The notes below the pieces were generated by a model. The model did not search any database. It was given only the letters and a program-made list of their open reading frames with translations, and had not been told where the DNA came from. 64,000 bases of DNA from Actimicrobium sp035984655. Its GTDB lineage: Bacteria > Pseudomonadota > Gammaproteobacteria > Burkholderiales > Burkholderiaceae_D. Below are positions 34,865 to 44,471 of the stretch, piece after piece. The DNA lies in the NCBI RefSeq assembly GCF_035984655.1, contig NZ_JAXCHT010000021.1, forward strand, positions 20,333 through 84,332, read 5' to 3'. The position numbers were made by a program, and so were the translations under genes. Position 1 is the stretch's first letter. Every line of letters starts with the position of its first letter.

Positions 34865-35275
34865 ATGAAACTTAGATTTTCTCATCACGATACCGGCTAT
34901 ATTCATCCAGTAATTGGGCGGGTATTTCATTGGAAGCAAGAAGTCGTGGAAGGGGAGGATGCAGAACGTTACCAAAGCTATATTTGCGAAGTTTTGGGCG
35001 CGGTTGCGCAACGGCAAATAGGCTGCGATCGCCTCCTCAAGAACATCGAAGACATCGAAAACGGCACCAAAACCGAAATCGAAACTGGCGGTAACGATGT
35101 TGCATTGACATTCCGGCCTTCCGGTGTACAGGTAGACATTCTGCCCTTCGAAGACTGGTGCGACCAACCCGAAGGCCATTTCGAACTGCGGCAATGGAAA
35201 ATCGTACTGGAGGCATGGCGGCGGTTTCTTGGCATGCCCGAGTCGCTGGATTCGGTCGTCGAGGTCACGCTATAA
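34865..35275 (+). CDS. Small cytosolic protein, putative orphan immunity protein
   Basis: A 136-residue protein without signal or TM segments. It reads MKLRFSHHDTGYIHPV and ends RFLGMPESLDSVVEVTL, with an acidic middle (IEDIENGTKTEIETGGNDV) and a Trp-rich end. Base composition is clearly lower in GC than its neighbours, a sign of transfer. Its place 233 bp after a truncated RHS gene, with acidic composition, suits a contact-dependent toxin immunity protein. Homologues I can recall of this type (LKNIEDxExG...ETGGN...WRRFL) are unnamed. An upstream in-frame ATG at 34838 would add nine residues. Confidence 0.6.
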   Translation: MKLRFSHHDTGYIHPVIGRVFHWKQEVVEGEDAERYQSYICEVLGAVAQRQIGCDRLLKNIEDIENGTKTEIETGGNDVALTFRPSGVQVDILPFEDWCDQPEGHFELRQWKIVLEAWRRFLGMPESLDSVVEVTL

Positions 35276-35558
35276 AGCAGCAGCGCAGCGCCCCGATTTC
35301 CCCGCCTACGACAACATGAAAGCCAGCATTGCCACATCCTCCTCAAGCATGACCATCATGCTCAAAGCCCAGATCATGATGAGGGTTTGCAGGCGGGGGG
35401 GAAACGGATCAAGCGTCATTGCGAGTCAGTACGTTGGTGGGGTCGGGCGGCAACAGCCGAAGCATACCCTGAACGACCAGGCCAACGGCAAAAGCTACCA
35501 CAAAAGTGCATTGCGGCGCCGCTGTCCGACGTCGCATGGCCCGCCGCGATGTGGTTGC

Positions 35559-38500
35559 TTATGGTTCCGTTATCAGGGCAGCCGCAACCGGCTGCTCGAT
35601 GCCATCCGCACCACGGAAAAACCGCTTGGCGCGGCGTCCCCAACTGTCGAGCCAGGTGTACGCCACCGGCACCACCAGCAGGGTCAGCAGCGTCGAGGTA
35701 ATCACGCCGCCGATCACCGCGCGGCCCATCGGCGCCTGCGATTCGCCGCTGTCGCCCAATCCCAGCGCCATTGGCAGCATGCCGAAGATCATCGCCATCG
35801 TGGTCATCAGGATCGGTCGCAGGCGCACCTGCCCGGCGGCCAGGATGGCGTCGTGCTGGTTCAGGCCATTGGCTTGCGAATGGTTGGTGAAGTCGACCAG
35901 CAGAATCGCGTTCTTGGTGACCAGGCCCATGAGCATGATGAAGCCGATCACCGAGAACATGTTCAGCGTGCTGCCGGTGACCAGCAGTGCCAGCAGCACG
36001 CCAATCAGCGACAGCGGCAGCGACATCATGATCGCGACCGGTTGCAGGAAGCTGCCGAACTGCGAGGCCAGCACCAGATAGATGAAGATCACCGCAATGC
36101 TCAGTGCCGCCACCGCCGCGCCGAGCATGTCTTTCATCTGCTCGGCCTGGCCGCCGACATCGAAACGCACGCCGGGTGGCAGCTCGATGGTCTTGATCAT
36201 GGCCTGCACCTCGTTGTTGACATCGCCGGCCGGCCGTCCTTCGATGTTGCCGTAGATGCCGACGCGGCGTTGCAGCGCCTGGCGCTTGATGACCTGCGGA
36301 CTGGTCGACGGAATGAATTCCACCACTTGTCGCAGCGGCACCATGATGGCGCGGCCATCCGGCGTGACATTCTTGCTCAGCACCGACAAATCGGCGAGGT
36401 CGGTGATGCGTTCGCGACCGGCTTTCGGCAGCTGCACATTGACTTCGTAGTTCTGGCCATCCTGCGCCAGCCAGTAACTGGTGGTGTCGCCGGCGACGAA
36501 CGGCCGCAGCGCCGCGCCAATCTGTTGCAGCGTCAGACCCAGATCGCTGGCGCGCTCGTGGTCGATCTTGACGATCACCGACGGCGTCGACGCCGCCAGG
36601 CTGTTTTCCAGATCGGTCGCGCCCTTGATGCGCGACAGTTTCTGCATCACCTGCTTCGCAACGCCATCGAGCTTCTCGATGTCCTGGCCGAGAATCGCGA
36701 TGTAGATCGCCTTGTCGAAACCGACCGACAGTTCGACCCCGGCAATCGGCTTGAGGCGTTTGCGAATGGCCGATTCGATCTCTTTCTGGACGCGCCGATG
36801 GGTCAGCTTGCGATCGGTCAGCTTCAGGTTGACCTCGGCGGTATTGGCGCCATCCTGGCCGCCGACCGTGGTGATGATGGTGGCGACTTCCGGAAACTCC
36901 TTCAGCGCAGCCTCGACCTGATGAATCTTTTCATCGGTGTATTCGAGGCTGGAGCCAACCGCCGTCTTGAACTTCAGCGCAATGAAGCCTTCATCGGTCT
37001 CCGGGAACATCTCCGCGCCGATCATCGGCACCAGCATCACGCTGCCGACAAACAGCGCCAGGGCCATCGACAGTGTCAGCTTGCGCCAGCGCAGGGCCCA
37101 TTCGAGCGCATGGCCGTAGGCCACATGCAGCCGGTCGATGCCATGCTCGATGCGCTCCATCAGCCGGCCCAGCCACGGCACCCAGCGAAAGCGGTTCTGC
37201 ACCGGATCGCGCCAGACCGACGACAGCATCGGATCGAGCGTGAAGCTGACGAACAGCGACACCAGCACCGCCACCGTGACGGTGATGCCGAACTGCAGGA
37301 AGAAGCGACCGATGATGCCTTTCATGAACGCCACCGGGACGAACACGGCGACGATGGCAAAGGTGGTCGCCATTACCGCCAGGCCGATCTCGGTGGTGCC
37401 GTCGTCGGCGGCCTGCTTGTGGCTCTTGCCCATGCCGAGATGACGCACGATGTTTTCGCGCACCACGATGGCGTCATCGATCAGCAGGCCGATGCACAGC
37501 GACAGCGCCATCAGGGTCAGGCCGTTGATGGTGAAGCCGAAGGCGCGCATCGCGATGAAGGTCGCCATCACCGAGATCGGCAGCGTCAGTCCGGTGATGA
37601 TGGTGCTGCGCCAGGAGTGCAGGAACAGGAACACGATCAGCATGGTGAGCGCGGCGCCCTCGATGATGGTGGCCTTGACGCCGTCGAGCTGGCGTTCGAC
37701 CGCATCCGAGTTCGAATTGACGATCGCCAGCTTGCTGCCGGCCGGCAGTGTCCTGGCCATGTCGGCGACGGCCTTCTTGATACCTTCGCCGGTCTCGATG
37801 ATGTTGGCGTCCTGGATCTTGGTGACGTTGATGTTGATGGCGCGTTCGCCATTGACGCGTGAAATCGACGACTGTTCGCGCTCGCCATCGACCACCTCGG
37901 CGACCTGGTCCAGAAACACCGGGCCGTTGGCGCGGCGCGCGACGATGATCTTGCCGAACGCGCGCGGGTCCTTGATCTTGCCTTCGACCCGCACCAGCTG
38001 CTCGGACGGACCGCGACTGATGATCCCGGCCGGCATGTCCTTGTTGGTAATCTGGATCGCCCGCAGCACTTCATCGACGCCGATGTTCTGCGCGGTCAGT
38101 TGTGCTGGCTTCAGGTTGATCAGGATCTGCCGGCTGGTGTTGCCGCCGGTGGTGACCTGGCCGACGCCGGCCACGTTATGCAGGCGCTTGACCACCACCT
38201 GCTCGGACAGCGTCGACAACGCGCGCATGTCGCCGCTGGCGGAAGTCAGCGTCAGCGTCGCAACCGGCTCGGCGTTTTCTTGCTCGCGCGCGACGTACGG
38301 CTCTTTCGCGTCCTTCGGAAAGGTGGTGCGGATCTGGGCGATCTTGTCGCGCACTTCCTGGATCGCGTGATCCATGTTGGCCGACAGGTCGAATTCAACG
38401 AAGGTGTTGGTGCGTCCCTCGAACGAGCTGGAGACGATTTTCTTGACGCCCCGCACGGTGTTGACGACGTTCTCGATCGGCTTGGTGATATCGTTCTCGA

Positions 38501-38675
38501 CCGCTTCCGGCGAGGCGCCCGGATACATCACCTGAATGAAGATGAACGGAAACTGCACGTCCGGCATTTTCTCGACACCCAGGCTCTTGTAGGAGAACAG
38601 CCCGAGCACCATCAGCCCGATCATCACCATGGTGGCGAAGACGGGATTGCGAATACTGGTTTTGGTCATCCACAT
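35559..38675 (-). CDS. RND efflux transporter, HAE1/AcrB-like inner-membrane pump
   Basis: A 1038-residue RND transporter with the usual 12-TM, two-fold repeated build. Family landmarks are MVLGLFSYKSLGVEKMPDVQ at the N-terminus, the porter segments (VMYPGASPEAVENDITKPIE), TM4 with the proton-relay region LCIGLLIDDAIVVRENI (two adjacent Asp) and TM10 with the relay Lys context VTKNAILLVDF. It exports drugs or other hydrophobic compounds using the proton gradient, with the adaptor encoded just upstream (2 bp apart). No TolC-type gene is adjacent, so the outer channel must be shared. A long plus-strand open frame opposite it is only a composition artefact. Confidence 0.94.
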   Translation of the reverse strand: MWMTKTSIRNPVFATMVMIGLMVLGLFSYKSLGVEKMPDVQFPFIFIQVMYPGASPEAVENDITKPIENVVNTVRGVKKIVSSSFEGRTNTFVEFDLSANMDHAIQEVRDKIAQIRTTFPKDAKEPYVAREQENAEPVATLTLTSASGDMRALSTLSEQVVVKRLHNVAGVGQVTTGGNTSRQILINLKPAQLTAQNIGVDEVLRAIQITNKDMPAGIISRGPSEQLVRVEGKIKDPRAFGKIIVARRANGPVFLDQVAEVVDGEREQSSISRVNGERAININVTKIQDANIIETGEGIKKAVADMARTLPAGSKLAIVNSNSDAVERQLDGVKATIIEGAALTMLIVFLFLHSWRSTIITGLTLPISVMATFIAMRAFGFTINGLTLMALSLCIGLLIDDAIVVRENIVRHLGMGKSHKQAADDGTTEIGLAVMATTFAIVAVFVPVAFMKGIIGRFFLQFGITVTVAVLVSLFVSFTLDPMLSSVWRDPVQNRFRWVPWLGRLMERIEHGIDRLHVAYGHALEWALRWRKLTLSMALALFVGSVMLVPMIGAEMFPETDEGFIALKFKTAVGSSLEYTDEKIHQVEAALKEFPEVATIITTVGGQDGANTAEVNLKLTDRKLTHRRVQKEIESAIRKRLKPIAGVELSVGFDKAIYIAILGQDIEKLDGVAKQVMQKLSRIKGATDLENSLAASTPSVIVKIDHERASDLGLTLQQIGAALRPFVAGDTTSYWLAQDGQNYEVNVQLPKAGRERITDLADLSVLSKNVTPDGRAIMVPLRQVVEFIPSTSPQVIKRQALQRRVGIYGNIEGRPAGDVNNEVQAMIKTIELPPGVRFDVGGQAEQMKDMLGAAVAALSIAVIFIYLVLASQFGSFLQPVAIMMSLPLSLIGVLLALLVTGSTLNMFSVIGFIMLMGLVTKNAILLVDFTNHSQANGLNQHDAILAAGQVRLRPILMTTMAMIFGMLPMALGLGDSGESQAPMGRAVIGGVITSTLLTLLVVPVAYTWLDSWGRRAKRFFRGADGIEQPVAAALITEP

Positions 38676-38677
38676 GA

Positions 38678-39847
38678 TCAGACCTTCGCTGGCAAACGCA
38701 CTGCGGTGCCGGCCTTGACGCCATCGAGCTTGACCGCCAGCACCAGCGTGCCGACTGCAATCCCGGAGGTCACCTCGACCATGCCTTCGTCTTCATTGCG
38801 CAGGCCCAGCCTGACGGGCTGCTCGACCACCTTGCCGTTGTCGATCTTCAGTACCGAGACGACGCCATTCTTTTCGCGCAGTGCGCTCAGGGGCACGGCC
38901 GGCACCATGGCGGATTTTTCCAGCGTGATGCCGCCCTTGGCAAACATGCCGGACTTCAGCGCGCTGTCGGGATTGCTGACCGCGACATACACGATGATGG
39001 CACGCGAACCGGCTTCGGCGGCCGGGTTGATGCGCACCACCTTGCCGCTGAAGTTGCGTGCGCCAAAGCCATCGACGGCGAAGTTGACGGTCTGGCCGGC
39101 GCTGATTCGCGGGATTTCACTGGCCGGCACCTGCGCTTCGAGGATCAGCTGGGCCAGGTCAACGATGGCGAACAGGGCCATGTCGGGCGCTGCCTTTTCA
39201 CCGATCTGGACGAAGCGCTTGCTGATGATGCCGTCAATTGGCGCACGCACGATGGCGTCGTCCAGCGCGCGGCGCGCAATATCAAGCTGGGCCTCGGCGG
39301 CCTTGACTGCAGCCTGCGCCAGTTCGACATTGCTTTGCGCCGTGTCGAGCGCGTTTTGCGAAATGAATTTCTGCTTGAGCAGCGCAGTGTTGTTCTCGTG
39401 ATTCTTGTTGGCCAGCGTCAGGCGGGCGCGGGCGTCTTCCAGCGTGGCCTGCTGGCCGGCCAGCCGGGCTTTCAGGTCGGCCGTATCGAGCCGGACGACG
39501 ATGTCGCCGCGGCGCACCTTGACGCCTTCAGGCACCGGCGTCTCGCGCACTTCGCCCGCGACCTTGGATTTCACCGTAGCCTGGTTGAGCGCGGTCAGTG
39601 CACCCGAGACAGGCAGTTGAACGCGCAGATCGCGCGCCTGGACCCGCAGCAGATCGCCGGGCGCCAGTTCCATTGCCGCCACTGCGGGTTGCGCCGGTTT
39701 GGCTTCGACTTTCGCGGCACCGCCGCGTAGCGCAAAAAATATGCCGGCGGCAATGACGATTGCAAGCACCACCGCAATGGCAACAATCCGGCGCAGCGGA
39801 CGTGCGCGCGGAGCGCGGGTTTGATTCATCGGCAAGTCATTTTTCAT
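38678..39847 (-). CDS. RND efflux periplasmic adaptor (membrane fusion protein)
   Basis: A 389-residue adaptor linking the RND pump to an outer-membrane channel. The N-terminal membrane anchor is at about residues 20-42 (LRRIVAIAVVLAIVIAAGIFF in part). The lipoyl halves are VKSKVAGEVRETPVPEGVKVRRGD and IVRAPIDGIISKRFVQIGE in part, around a coiled-coil hairpin (DTADLKARLAGQQATLEDAR). The beta-barrel follows. Met7 is an alternative start. The gene precedes the pump by 2 bp and forms the operon with it. No local regulator gene of the TetR type is seen. Confidence 0.92.
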   Translation of the reverse strand: MKNDLPMNQTRAPRARPLRRIVAIAVVLAIVIAAGIFFALRGGAAKVEAKPAQPAVAAMELAPGDLLRVQARDLRVQLPVSGALTALNQATVKSKVAGEVRETPVPEGVKVRRGDIVVRLDTADLKARLAGQQATLEDARARLTLANKNHENNTALLKQKFISQNALDTAQSNVELAQAAVKAAEAQLDIARRALDDAIVRAPIDGIISKRFVQIGEKAAPDMALFAIVDLAQLILEAQVPASEIPRISAGQTVNFAVDGFGARNFSGKVVRINPAAEAGSRAIIVYVAVSNPDSALKSGMFAKGGITLEKSAMVPAVPLSALREKNGVVSVLKIDNGKVVEQPVRLGLRNEDEGMVEVTSGIAVGTLVLAVKLDGVKAGTAVRLPAKV

Positions 39848-40088
39848 TTTTTTTATCGGTGTGTAGGGTCAGAATGTCGACGCATCCCGGCAGGCAGAAG
39901 CATCGCATGATTTGCATGCGCGAGCCAGCCATGGGCCGAAAAATTGGTCAACGCCAGCATGCCCGTGGGACTGTATCGGCATCGTTGATGGCGGGCAAAG
40001 CCGATGCGATGAATTGCGGGATTGGTGCGACAGATTGCGCGCAGGGACGACGAATGGCGAACGGGATGGCGGCGTTGCCGCCGGCAAG

Positions 40089-40676
40089 TTACTTCAGCAG
40101 GCCGGCCAGTTCGACGGCGGTCTTGACATGCATTTTGTCAAAGATATGGGCGCGATGGACTTCGACGGTACGCATGCTGATGCCGAGCTGGTCGGCGATG
40201 ACCTTGTTCATCTTGCCAATCAGTATCAGGTCCAGCACCTCGCGTTCGCGCGCCGACAGCGTGGCCAGCCGGACCTGGACGGCCGCCTGCGCCCCGGCGG
40301 CGCGCGACGCCGCCAGCGCCTCTTCGACGCGGTCCATCAGCTTGTTGTCATTGAACGGCTTCTCGAAGAAGTCGAAGGCGCCGCGCTTGAGGCTGTCGAC
40401 CGCCATCGGCACATCGCCATGGCCGGTCAGGAAGATCACCGGCAACCGTTGCGTGAGCTTGCGGGTGGCGAGAATGTCGAACAGGGCGCCGCCGCTGACG
40501 TCGGGCATGCGGATATCCAGCAGCACGCAATCGCCGCCTGCGTCAAAGTTGATCTGATCCACCATCGCCAGGAATGGCGCCGCGCCTGGCCAGGCGGTGG
40601 CGGCAATTGCGCGCGATTGCGCCAGCCAGAGCAGCGAGTCACGAATGGCGTCTTCGTCGTCGATGATATGCAGCAT
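40089..40676 (-). CDS. dctR: FixJ/DctR-type response regulator
   Basis: A 195-residue regulator. The receiver has the acidic pair in IIDDEDAIRDS and phospho-acceptor D54 in LLDIRMPD; the KPF switch lysine is in FFEKPFNDNK. A LuxR-type HTH ends the protein (LSAREREVLDLILIGKMNKV; MRTVEVHRAHIFDKM). The start at 40676 follows GGAG. It lies 26 bp after the kinase gene, in the same direction, and divergent from a TRAP transporter, which matches DctS-DctR control of C4-dicarboxylate uptake. The symbol rests on this context; TodT/TtrR-like relatives are similar. Confidence 0.82.
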   Translation of the reverse strand: MLHIIDDEDAIRDSLLWLAQSRAIAATAWPGAAPFLAMVDQINFDAGGDCVLLDIRMPDVSGGALFDILATRKLTQRLPVIFLTGHGDVPMAVDSLKRGAFDFFEKPFNDNKLMDRVEEALAASRAAGAQAAVQVRLATLSAREREVLDLILIGKMNKVIADQLGISMRTVEVHRAHIFDKMHVKTAVELAGLLK

Positions 40677-40702
40677 GGGGCTCCAGAAATAGAAAGACGA
40701 GA

Positions 40703-42736
40703 TTACGAAACCGCGGCGGGCACGGCCGCCTCGGCCACCAGGATCGGCAATGCGAACTGAAAAATCGTGCCGCCGCCCGGGTTGGCGGCATGGGTCAGCG
40801 TACCACCATGGAATTCGATGACGGTGCGGCAAATGTTGAGCCCCATCCCCATGCCCTGCGATTTGGTCGAAAAGAACGGCGAGTACAGTTGTTCGGAAAC
40901 CTCCTCGGGAATGCCGTGGCCGAGGTCGATGATGGAGGTTACCACCGCCAGATGCCCGGTCGGCGTGAGCGCGCTGGCGGACTCGACGCGCAGAATGCGG
41001 CGCTCGTAGGGTGTCTGCTGCATCGATTCGATGGCGTTGCGGGTCAGGTTCAGCAACACCTGTTCGATCAGCACGCGGTCGGCCAGCACGTTCGGCAACT
41101 GCGGCGCGATGCGCAGGTGCACCTTGACGAAAAACGGCTGCGCCTGCAGCGCGATGAGTGGTTCGACGCTGTCGAGAATGGTGCGCATCGACACGGTGGT
41201 GCGGTCGGGCGCGCGCTGCTTGACGAAGTCATGCACGCTGCGAATGATCTGGCCGGCGCGCTGCGCCTGGGCCGCCGCTTTTTCGAGTGCCGGCTTGAGC
41301 ATGGCGTCGCGTGCGCCATTGGCGGCGGCCGGATCGCTGAGCAGGTTCAGCGCGCCAGTGGTGTAGCTCGAAATGGCCGCCAGCGGCTGGTTGAGTTCAT
41401 GCGCCAGCGTTGACGCCAGTTCACCCATGCTGGCCAGACGCGCACTGATCTGCAGTTGTTCGAGCTGGCGGCGGTTCTGGTCTTCGGCCTGCTTGCGTTC
41501 GGTGATGTCGAGAATCGAACCCATCCAGCCGGTCTGTTTTCCGGTCGCGTCGAGCAGCGCGGATTCAAAGATCAGCACCGGAAAACGCTCGCCGTTGGCG
41601 CGCTGGAAGATGGTCTCGAAGCCTTGTGGCGTGACCGTGCCGGCCAGCACCTGGGCGAAGCGCAACTGATAGTTTTCCATGGCTTCGGGCGCCCAGTACG
41701 GCATCGGCGGCAGCTTGCCCAGCAATTGATCGGCCTGCATGCCGACCATCTTGCAAAACGCCGGATTGGCATACGTGACGCGGCCGTCGAGGTCGCGTGC
41801 GCGCATGCCGGTGACCAGTGAATTCTCCATTGCGGTCCGAAACGTGACCTGCTCGCGCAGCGCACGTTCGGTGGCAAGCCGACGGTTGATGTCGCGCCAC
41901 AGCGCCCACAGGCTCCAGGCCAGGCCGATCGACAAGGCGATCACCGAGCCGACCAGCAGGCCCGGCAGCAGACGTGGCGCGCCTTTCACGCTGCTGGTGC
42001 GCAGCGACAGATTCTGCCCCTGCAGATCGATGGTGCGCTGGTGGGTGTAGACGCCGCGGCCGGGGCCGCCCGACATGCGTCGACCGACCAGCTTTTCATC
42101 GGCATCGAGCAGGTCGATCTGGTTATCCTGCGCGAACCACCACGGCACCATTTCGTCCAGAATCGCGCTGACGTAATAGGTCATCAGCAGCATCCCGACG
42201 AAGCGCCCTTCGGCAAACAGGGGGACATGGTAGTCCAGCAGAATGGGCTGCTTTGCGCCCACATCTGCCGCCGGTACCGCATAGCGCGGCGTGCCGGTTT
42301 TTCTGGCCCGCAGTGCCGCATCCTGCGACGCGGCCGACAGGTCGGCCAGCGACAACTGGCTGCCATCGGTCGCCGCGATGGCGTCGCCGTCGGCATCAAG
42401 CCAGATCATGCGCTTGATCTCGCGGCCATTGCGCATCAGCCCGGCGGCACGATCGAGGAAGCGGTTGGGCCGCAGCTGACCGGCAACGATTTCGGCCGCG
42501 ATCAGTTTCAGGCTTTCTTCATTGCGGCCCAGTTCGAAGCGAATGGTTTGTTCCACCCACAGGGTGTCGGCAATCAGCTGCTCCTGCCGCTCGGTGGCTT
42601 CCATGCGCTGCGCCTGCCATGGCAGGCCGGCCATGATCGCCAGCGACAGCAGCACCAGAATGATCGGCAAGCCCCAGCGCCAGGCCTGGCGGCGCGGCGC
42701 AACAATGGATCGCATCAGGTGGGTGAGGTGGTTCAT
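40703..42736 (-). CDS. dctS: DctS-like sensor histidine kinase with PAS domain
   Basis: A 677-residue membrane kinase. TM1 is near residues 20-40 (LPIILVLLSLAIMAGLPW), followed by a ~240-residue periplasmic sensor domain and TM2 near 280 (LLPGLLVGSVIALSIGLAWSL in part). A PAS domain (RVTYANPAFCKMVGMQADQLL), the H-box ELASTLAHELNQPLAAIS near 445, and HATPase motifs (NLTRNAIESM; GHGIPEEV; GMGMGLNICRTVIEFHGG) follow. The start MNHLTHLMR at 42736 has a weak RBS. A 150-bp gap separates it from dctP on the other strand, so the pair probably controls the TRAP genes in answer to dicarboxylates. Confidence 0.85.
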   Translation of the reverse strand: MNHLTHLMRSIVAPRRQAWRWGLPIILVLLSLAIMAGLPWQAQRMEATERQEQLIADTLWVEQTIRFELGRNEESLKLIAAEIVAGQLRPNRFLDRAAGLMRNGREIKRMIWLDADGDAIAATDGSQLSLADLSAASQDAALRARKTGTPRYAVPAADVGAKQPILLDYHVPLFAEGRFVGMLLMTYYVSAILDEMVPWWFAQDNQIDLLDADEKLVGRRMSGGPGRGVYTHQRTIDLQGQNLSLRTSSVKGAPRLLPGLLVGSVIALSIGLAWSLWALWRDINRRLATERALREQVTFRTAMENSLVTGMRARDLDGRVTYANPAFCKMVGMQADQLLGKLPPMPYWAPEAMENYQLRFAQVLAGTVTPQGFETIFQRANGERFPVLIFESALLDATGKQTGWMGSILDITERKQAEDQNRRQLEQLQISARLASMGELASTLAHELNQPLAAISSYTTGALNLLSDPAAANGARDAMLKPALEKAAAQAQRAGQIIRSVHDFVKQRAPDRTTVSMRTILDSVEPLIALQAQPFFVKVHLRIAPQLPNVLADRVLIEQVLLNLTRNAIESMQQTPYERRILRVESASALTPTGHLAVVTSIIDLGHGIPEEVSEQLYSPFFSTKSQGMGMGLNICRTVIEFHGGTLTHAANPGGGTIFQFALPILVAEAAVPAAVS

Positions 42737-42886
42737 GCGCGGTATTCGGAACGAGGGTCCCCAGTGTAGCGGCATGGCAGGCGAATGGGGCCGCTGGCCA
42801 CTGTGGTTATCCACACTTGTCTGACATCAATGCGCTCATGACAATAAGCGTCGATTCCCGAATTGAACCCTGTATCAGGAGATGCC

Positions 42887-43888
42887 ATGAAATTGTCTGC
42901 CTTCGTCCTCGCCGTGTGTGCCTGCCTTACCGCCAGCATGGCCTTTGCACAAACGCCCATCATCATCAAGTTCAGCCATGTGGTCGCGACTGACACGCCC
43001 AAGGGCAAGGCCGCAGAGCGCTTCAAGGAATTGGCCGAGAAGGCACTCAAGGGTCGCGTCAGGATTGAACTGTACCCCAACAGCACGCTATACAAGGACA
43101 AGGAAGAGCTGGAGGCCTTGCAGCTCGGCGCAGTGCAGATGCTGGCGCCGTCGCTGGCCAAGTTTGGCCCGCTCGGCGTGAAGGAATTCGAGGTATTCGA
43201 CCTGCCGTACATTTTCCCCGGCAAGGATGTGCTGTACCGCGTCACGGAAGGCCCGATCGGCAAGGACCTGTTCAAGAAACTGGAGAGCAAGGGCATCACC
43301 GGGCTGGCTTACTGGGACAATGGTTTCAAGGTGATGTCGGCCAACCGGCCGCTGAAGACGCCGGCCGATTTCAAGGGCCTGAAGATGCGCATCCAGTCCT
43401 CCAAGGTGCTCGATGCGCAGATGCGCGCGCTTGGCGCCAATCCCCAGGTGCTGGCGTTTTCCGAGGTCTATCAGGCGCTGCAGACCGGCGTGGTCGATGG
43501 CACCGAAAATCCGCCGTCCAATCTGTACACCCAGAAAATGCATGAAGTGCAGTCGAACGTGACGGTCTCCAATCACGGCTATCTGGGCTATGCCGTCATC
43601 GTCAACAAGAAATTCTGGGACGGTTTGCCGGCCGACGTGTGCACCGGCCTGGAAGGCGCCATGCGTGATGCTACCAAGTACGCAAATGCGATTGCCCAGC
43701 AGGAAAACGACAAGGCCCTCGAGGCCGTGCGCAAGACCGGCAAGACCGATGTCTACGTACTCAGCGACAAGGAAAAGGCAGAGTGGCGCCGGGTGCTGTT
43801 GCCGGTGCAGAAGGACATGGAGTCGCGCATCGGCAAGGAGTTGATTACTGCCGTTGGCAAAGAAGCCACCGCGCTCGGCTACAAGTAA
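42887..43888 (+). CDS. dctP: TRAP C4-dicarboxylate transporter, substrate-binding protein DctP
   Basis: A 333-residue periplasmic binding protein. The signal peptide is MKLSAFVLAVCACLTASMAF, then AQT; the start is preceded by AGGAGA. The mature part shows the DctP family pattern: IKFSHVVATDTPKGKAAERF, GVKEFEVFDLPYIF, GLAYWDNGFKVMSANRP, and the carboxylate-binding Arg in GLKMRIQSSKVLDAQM. QTGVVDGTENPPSNLYTQK is the usual hinge region. It delivers dicarboxylates such as malate, fumarate or succinate to DctQM. It is the first gene of dctPQM. Confidence 0.94.
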   Translation: MKLSAFVLAVCACLTASMAFAQTPIIIKFSHVVATDTPKGKAAERFKELAEKALKGRVRIELYPNSTLYKDKEELEALQLGAVQMLAPSLAKFGPLGVKEFEVFDLPYIFPGKDVLYRVTEGPIGKDLFKKLESKGITGLAYWDNGFKVMSANRPLKTPADFKGLKMRIQSSKVLDAQMRALGANPQVLAFSEVYQALQTGVVDGTENPPSNLYTQKMHEVQSNVTVSNHGYLGYAVIVNKKFWDGLPADVCTGLEGAMRDATKYANAIAQQENDKALEAVRKTGKTDVYVLSDKEKAEWRRVLLPVQKDMESRIGKELITAVGKEATALGYK

Positions 43889-43910
43889 TCGGCCGCTTCC
43901 GAAAGGCACC

Positions 43911-44471
43911 ATGAAACTGCTCGACCATCTCGAAGAATGGCTGATTGCGACATTAATGGCCGGCGCCACGCTGGTGATTTTTGTCGCGGTCGTGCATCGC
44001 TACCTGTCCGGCCTGCCGATTCCCGGCGTGCAGGACTGGCTGATTGGCATCAACACCAGCTGGGCCCAGGAACTGTGCATCTACATGTTCATCTGGATGG
44101 CCAAGTTTGGCGCCGCCTATGGCGTGCGCACCGGCATCCACGTCGGCGTCGATGTGCTGATCAACCGGATGAACACGCCGTGGCGCAACAAGTTTGTTGT
44201 GTTCGGTTTGCTCGCCGGGGCCAGCTTCACGGCCATCGTCGGCACGCTGGGGGCACGTTTCGTGTACCAGATCGCACAGCATTCGAGCACCTCCGAAGTG
44301 CTTGAGCTGCCGATGTGGATGGTCTACATGGCCATCCCGCTGGGCTCGTACCTGATGTCGTTCCGCTTCCTGCAGGTGGCCTGGACGTTCCTGAAGACCG
44401 GCGAATTGCCCAAGCACGACCACGCCTTTGTCGAAGGCCTCGACGAAGAAATCAGCGGAGCAAAGATATGA
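43911..44471 (+). CDS. dctQ: TRAP transporter small membrane subunit DctQ
   Basis: A 186-residue four-TM subunit: helices near residues 10-32 (WLIATLMAGATLVIFVAVV), 55-75, 90-112 and 140-160. The typical WAQELCIYMFIWMAKFGAAY motif with R-TGIHVGVDVLIN is present. It links DctP docking to the DctM channel. The start follows GAAAGG; the stop overlaps dctM by four bases (ATGA). Confidence 0.94.
   Translation: MKLLDHLEEWLIATLMAGATLVIFVAVVHRYLSGLPIPGVQDWLIGINTSWAQELCIYMFIWMAKFGAAYGVRTGIHVGVDVLINRMNTPWRNKFVVFGLLAGASFTAIVGTLGARFVYQIAQHSSTSEVLELPMWMVYMAIPLGSYLMSFRFLQVAWTFLKTGELPKHDHAFVEGLDEEISGAKI

Noticed and set aside
35276..35558. Possible gene between the immunity-like gene and the RND pump
   Set aside because: Short interrupted frames only, no RBS and no recognisable peptide; treated as non-coding, perhaps debris of the RHS locus.
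35229..37862. An 877-codon open frame on the plus strand opposite the RND pump gene
   Set aside because: Its translation is His/Arg/Asp/Gln-rich with no domain, and it mirrors the third-position GC bias of the pump gene on the minus strand. The pump has complete family motifs, so this is a composition shadow.
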